Source of the DNA: Arthrobacter zhaoxinii
GTDB lineage: Bacteria > Actinomycetota > Actinomycetes > Actinomycetales > Micrococcaceae
Reading direction: 5' to 3'
NCBI RefSeq assembly: GCF_025244925.1
Contig: NZ_CP104275.1
Span: 372,001-436,000 of the forward strand
DNA: 64,000 bases
Shown: positions 60,636 through 64,000 of the stretch, one piece after another
How the letters are laid out: every line of letters begins with the position of its first letter
Position numbering within the stretch: position 1 is the stretch's first letter
Position numbers and translations under genes: made by a program
The notes under the pieces: generated by a model
What the model was told of the DNA's origin: nothing
The model's database searches: none
What the model saw: only the letters and a program-made list of their open reading frames with translations

Positions 60636-62765
60636 TCAGCCGAGCCCTCCGGTGAGCGCTTCCCACAGGAATTCGTAGGACATGGCGTGCATCCGGGCCG
60701 ATTGCCGGTTGTCCGCCGCCCCGGCGTGGCCGCCCTCCAGGGCCTCATGGAACCAGACCTTCTCCGCACCCATGGCCTTCATCCGTGCAGCCATCTTGCG
60801 GGCCTGCACCGGGCCCACCCGGTCATCACTGGTGGCGGTCCAGATCAGCGTGGGCGGATAGGAAACATCTTCCTTAATCAGGTGATACGGCGAGAACGTC
60901 TGCACGAACTCCCACTGCTGCGGATCATCCGGATCGCCGTATTCGGCAATCCAGGAATACCCGGCGGACAGCTTGGTGTAGCGGCGCATGTCCAGCAGCG
61001 GCACGCCGCAGGAAATAGCACCGAACAGGTGCGGATACGTGGTCAGCATGTTGCCCACGAGCAGGCCGCCGTTGCTGCGGCCCGTGCAGCCCAGATGCTC
61101 CCGGGACGTAACACCGCGGGCCACCAGATCCTCGGCCACGGCGGCAAAGTCTTCATACGCCCGGTGCCGGTTCTCCTGCAGGGCGGCGCGGTGCCATTCG
61201 GGCCCGTACTCACCGCCGCCGCGGATGTTGGCCAGGACGTAGACGCCGTGCCGTTCGGTGCCGTCGGCGTCCGTGGTGCGCCGCTCCAGCCAGCCGCGGC
61301 CCACCACCCCGCTGTACGCGGGGGTCAGGGAGGCTTCGAAGCCGCCGTACCCGTTGAGCAGGGTGGGGTTGCCGCCGTCGAGCACCAGGTCCTGCGGGCC
61401 CACCTGGAAGTAGGGGACCTTGGTGCCGTCCGCAGACACGGCAAAGTGCTGTTCAACGGTGAGTTCGTCGGTGTTGAACAGCGCCGGCGTGGTCTTCACG
61501 GTTTCGGCCGGGCTGCCGTCCCGGGAACCCGTGCCGGCCAGGGTGCCGCGGGACAGTGTGGACGGTGTCAGGAATCCGGTGCTGATGAGCCAGTAGTCGT
61601 TGCCGGCGTCCTCGTCTTCGTCGTCCACGGCATAGGCGTCCACCGTGTGCAGCGGCGGGCAGGCGTCCAGGATGTCCGCCCGCCAGCCGTCCTCGGGCGT
61701 GAGGACGAGGATTTCGGAGCTGACATCGCGCAGCAGGTTCAGCAGCAGCCGGTCCCGGGTCCAGCTCCAGGACTGCAGCGACGTGGATGCATCCGGAGTG
61801 AAGAGGCGGTGGACGCTCCGGTTGCCGGCGGTGAAGTCCGCCAAGGACGCGGCCAGCAGCGACCCGGCGGGGTGGGTAACGCCGTCAACCTCCCAGTCCG
61901 TGCGCGGGCGCAGCAGCAGCCACTGGCGGTGCACGTCCACGTTCACATCCAGCGGGACGTCCAGCTGTACCCATTCGCTGCCCTCGCGCAGGAAGGTACG
62001 CGTGTTGTAGAAGTCGATGATGTCCACGGCCAGGTCCCGTTCAAAGCCCGGGGTATGGTCCCGCTGCACCACGGCCATCATGTGGTCTTCGGGCACCTCG
62101 AAGAAGGGTTCGGCGTCCTTCACTTCCTGCCCGCGGCGCAGAATGCGGCTGCTGCGCGGGTAGGAGGAGGTGGTCATCGAGCCCGGCCCGAAGTCCGTCC
62201 CCACGTACAGGCTGTCCTCGGCGGCCCAGCTGATCCGGCTCTTGGCCGCAGGAATGTCGAAGCCTCCGGGCACGAAGATGCGGTCGACGACGTCGAACTC
62301 GCGGTAGCGGGCCGCGTCCCCGCCGTCGGGGGAGAGGGCGACCAATGCCCGGCGGTAGGAGACGCCGTCCGCGGGGCGCAGGAACAGGGACCCGCCCCAG
62401 ACCCACTCGGTGCCTTCGGCGGCGCTGAGCTCGTCCAGGTCCAGCAGCACCTCCCACTCGGTGTCCGCCGCCGTGTAGCTCTGCCACGTGGTGCGCCGCC
62501 ACAGACCCTTGGGGTGCTCGGCGTCGCGCCAGAAGTTGTAATAGTGCTCTCCGCGCTTGGCGACCATGGGGATGCGGTCCGTGGAATCCAGGACTTCGAG
62601 GAGGCGTTCCCCGGTCCGTTCGAACCCGGTGCGCGAGAGCAGGTTTTCGGTGACGGCGTTTTCGGAGCGGACCCAGTCCAGCTGCTTATCTCCGTAGATA
62701 TCCTCCAACCAGAGGAACTCATCTTCGGGGGCTGACGTGGCGGAGGCGAGGTGCGGGGAGGTCAT
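60636..62765 (-). CDS. Prolyl oligopeptidase family serine peptidase (S9)
   Basis: 709 residues. N-terminal beta-propeller and C-terminal alpha/beta hydrolase with nucleophile in GCTGRSNGGLLVGN, Asp in TATSDDRVGPV and His in EGGHAGAADN. NIRGGGEYGPEWH is the S9A hallmark preceding the active site. Cytoplasmic (no signal), cleaving short proline-containing peptides. The ATG has TAGGAT six bases upstream on the minus strand, a probable leaderless start. Confidence 0.93.
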   Translation of the reverse strand: MTSPHLASATSAPEDEFLWLEDIYGDKQLDWVRSENAVTENLLSRTGFERTGERLLEVLDSTDRIPMVAKRGEHYYNFWRDAEHPKGLWRRTTWQSYTAADTEWEVLLDLDELSAAEGTEWVWGGSLFLRPADGVSYRRALVALSPDGGDAARYREFDVVDRIFVPGGFDIPAAKSRISWAAEDSLYVGTDFGPGSMTTSSYPRSSRILRRGQEVKDAEPFFEVPEDHMMAVVQRDHTPGFERDLAVDIIDFYNTRTFLREGSEWVQLDVPLDVNVDVHRQWLLLRPRTDWEVDGVTHPAGSLLAASLADFTAGNRSVHRLFTPDASTSLQSWSWTRDRLLLNLLRDVSSEILVLTPEDGWRADILDACPPLHTVDAYAVDDEDEDAGNDYWLISTGFLTPSTLSRGTLAGTGSRDGSPAETVKTTPALFNTDELTVEQHFAVSADGTKVPYFQVGPQDLVLDGGNPTLLNGYGGFEASLTPAYSGVVGRGWLERRTTDADGTERHGVYVLANIRGGGEYGPEWHRAALQENRHRAYEDFAAVAEDLVARGVTSREHLGCTGRSNGGLLVGNMLTTYPHLFGAISCGVPLLDMRRYTKLSAGYSWIAEYGDPDDPQQWEFVQTFSPYHLIKEDVSYPPTLIWTATSDDRVGPVQARKMAARMKAMGAEKVWFHEALEGGHAGAADNRQSARMHAMSYEFLWEALTGGLG

Positions 62766-62861
62766 GGCCCCATCCTAGCGACCGCGTTCTTTCCGGCCGG
62801 GTTCCGCGGTGCCTGCGCCTGCCCGAACCCGCAGTGCTCCCGCGCCGGATACCCTAGATGG
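62766..62861. promoter_or_regulatory. Divergent pair of candidate leaderless promoters
   Basis: TAGGAT (62777-62772, minus) stands six bases before the S9 peptidase ATG, and TACCCT (62850-62855) six bases before ATG 62862. Neither gene has a clear ribosome-binding site at normal spacing. Confidence 0.45.
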
Positions 62862-64000
62862 ATGGATCACGCGCAGAGTTTTCGGGTAGCTGTCATTGGC
62901 GCAGGACCCCGCGGCCTCTCGGTAGTGGACCGGCTCCTGACCAACCGGCGTGCTTCAGCGCAGCGCCTGCCCCTGCGGATTGAACTTATTGACCCGTTTA
63001 ATCCGGGTCCGGGCCATGTCTGGCGGACCAATCAGTCGCGGCTGTTCCTGATGAACACCCCGGCACTGTTTCCCACGGTGGTCCCGGCCGGGGATACGGT
63101 CCGCGACCTGCTGCCCTCGCCTGCCGGGCTCTCCTTTAACCAGTGGCGCGAGCTGATGGGTGCCGGCACCCGCGCGGCGGACGGTCTTTCCGCCGGCGAC
63201 CGCGAGGAATTGGCAGCACTGGGCCCGGCGGATTTCCCCAGCCGGCCGCTGTACGGGCGCTATCTGGAATGGACCTATGACCAGCTGCGGAAAACCGCAG
63301 CTGAGGACGGCGTGGAGCTGGTGCACCGCCGGACCGAAGCCCTGGGCATCTCCCGGGAAGGGGACGGCCGGCTGGTCATCGAGCTGGAGGGCCGGCAGGT
63401 CCTGGCCGCGGACGCCGTCGTCCTGGCCCTGGGACACCTGCCGGCGCTGCTTTCCCCGGAGCAGGCACGGCTGCAGGACGCTGCCGCACGCCATGGCCTG
63501 ACCTATCTGCCGCCCGCAGTACCGGCCGACGTCGACTTCTCCCGCCTGCCCGCCGGTGAGCCCGTACTGGTGCGGGGGCTGGGCCTCAACTTCTTCGACG
63601 TGATGGCTGCGGCCACCGTCGGCCGCGGCGGAAGATACGTTGCCACCGGGCAGCCCGCCGGCCGTGCGCTGCGCTACGAACCCTCGGGCCGGGAACCGCA
63701 GCTGATCGCTGCCTCGCGCCGCGGCACCCCCTACCGGGCCAAGGCAAAACTCGACTCCTATGTTCCCCGCGGGGTTCATCTGCGCTGGCTCACCCGCGAG
63801 GCAGCGCTCGCCTTCCGCGCCGACGGGCTGCAGCCGGGCTTTGACCACGACCTGTGGCCGCTGCTGCACCGGGACGCGGTCTGGGCGTACTACAGCACGC
63901 TGGTCCGGGTGGCACCGGAGGAGCTGAACGGCCCCGCCGACGAATTCTCTGACCGGCTGGAAGCCGCCCTGAACCTTCCGGGACCGGACTGGGATGCCGC
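62862..64000 (+). CDS. FAD/NAD(P)-binding protein, N-terminal part
   Basis: Open from ATG 62862 to the window end (about 379 residues, 3' end missing). It begins with a Rossmann FAD motif VAVIGAGPRGLSVVDRLL, and has LRIELIDPFNPGPGHVWR and FLMNTPALFPTV, the pattern of the FAD-NAD(P)-binding proteins related to HI_0933 or lysine hydroxylase-like flavoproteins. DAVVLALGHLPALLS is the second nucleotide-binding strand. The reaction is unknown; members occur in tailoring of amino acids and siderophores. Confidence 0.85.
   Translation, partial: MDHAQSFRVAVIGAGPRGLSVVDRLLTNRRASAQRLPLRIELIDPFNPGPGHVWRTNQSRLFLMNTPALFPTVVPAGDTVRDLLPSPAGLSFNQWRELMGAGTRAADGLSAGDREELAALGPADFPSRPLYGRYLEWTYDQLRKTAAEDGVELVHRRTEALGISREGDGRLVIELEGRQVLAADAVVLALGHLPALLSPEQARLQDAAARHGLTYLPPAVPADVDFSRLPAGEPVLVRGLGLNFFDVMAAATVGRGGRYVATGQPAGRALRYEPSGREPQLIAASRRGTPYRAKAKLDSYVPRGVHLRWLTREAALAFRADGLQPGFDHDLWPLLHRDAVWAYYSTLVRVAPEELNGPADEFSDRLEAALNLPGPDWDA

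Noticed and set aside
60468..62735. A 755-codon plus-strand frame opposite the S9 peptidase gene
   Set aside because: It runs through the tRNA-Ser gene and has no recognisable domain; the S9 peptidase on the other strand has full catalytic motifs.

Overview
The window is chromosomal DNA of a high-GC Gram-positive bacterium, most probably an Arthrobacter-like member of the Micrococcaceae. Supporting signs are the high GC content, GTP-type PEP carboxykinase, an Nei2-type glycosylase, a full-length Lhr helicase, GAF-ANTAR regulators, a YhgE/Pip exporter operon, WXG100 secretion genes and frequent leaderless promoters (TAnnnT six bases before the start codon). This assignment is by gene content only; no database search was possible.

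Layout. 1-3954: 3' part of an iron/siderophore-type ABC operon (binding protein, permease, ATPase, plus a two-domain glutamine-amidotransferase-like protein). 4176-5708: divergent LysE exporter and LysG/ArgP regulator. 5737-12032: VOC protein, Nei2-type glycosylase and Lhr helicase. 12102-14366: a DUF4232-like lipoprotein, YcnI-type copper protein and a membrane protein. 14497-18213: rlmH, a patatin, several small conserved proteins and Mn catalase. 18280-19095: a GAF-ANTAR regulator.

19159-39643 is the accessory centre of the window. A minus-strand operon encodes a 982-residue anchored coiled-coil protein, a membrane-anchored periplasmic-binding-like protein, an FHA-FtsK/SpoIIIE ATPase of type VII secretion (EccC/EssC class) and a Ser/Thr kinase with an extracellular domain. 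Facing away from it are a WXG100 protein and an 1857-residue Rhs/YD-repeat protein with a helical WXG-like N-terminus. Behind the Rhs gene lie five small membrane-protein genes, four of which form a tandem duplication of a two-gene module, as expected for immunity genes. No EccB, EccD, EccE, mycosin, EssA or EssB homologue is recognisable, so this looks like a reduced or divergent type VII system built around phospho-threonine signalling. The Rhs protein ends soon after its core without a toxin domain I can recognise.

39730-64000 is mostly core genome: tRNA-Ser(CGA), a general-stress flavin-fold protein, tadA, upp, a receiver-less winged-helix regulator, a SixA-type phosphatase, a YhgE/Pip exporter with a degenerate ABC ATPase, a flavoprotein disulfide reductase, a second GAF-ANTAR protein, tRNA-Arg(ACG), pckG, a phosphohexomutase, a RecQ helicase fused to a phosphoribosyltransferase-like tail, metabolic enzymes, tRNA-Ser(GCT), an S9 peptidase and the start of an FAD/NAD(P) protein.

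Regulatory signals that stand out: two 90-bp arrays (6179-6268 and 56433-56522) with identical inverted-direct-direct geometry; CRP/GlxR-type sites before pckG and before the winged-helix regulator; a TetR-like operator inside the YhgE operon promoter; paired TGTCCACTATGTG palindromes near 41.7-41.9 kb; and at least eight probable leaderless starts.
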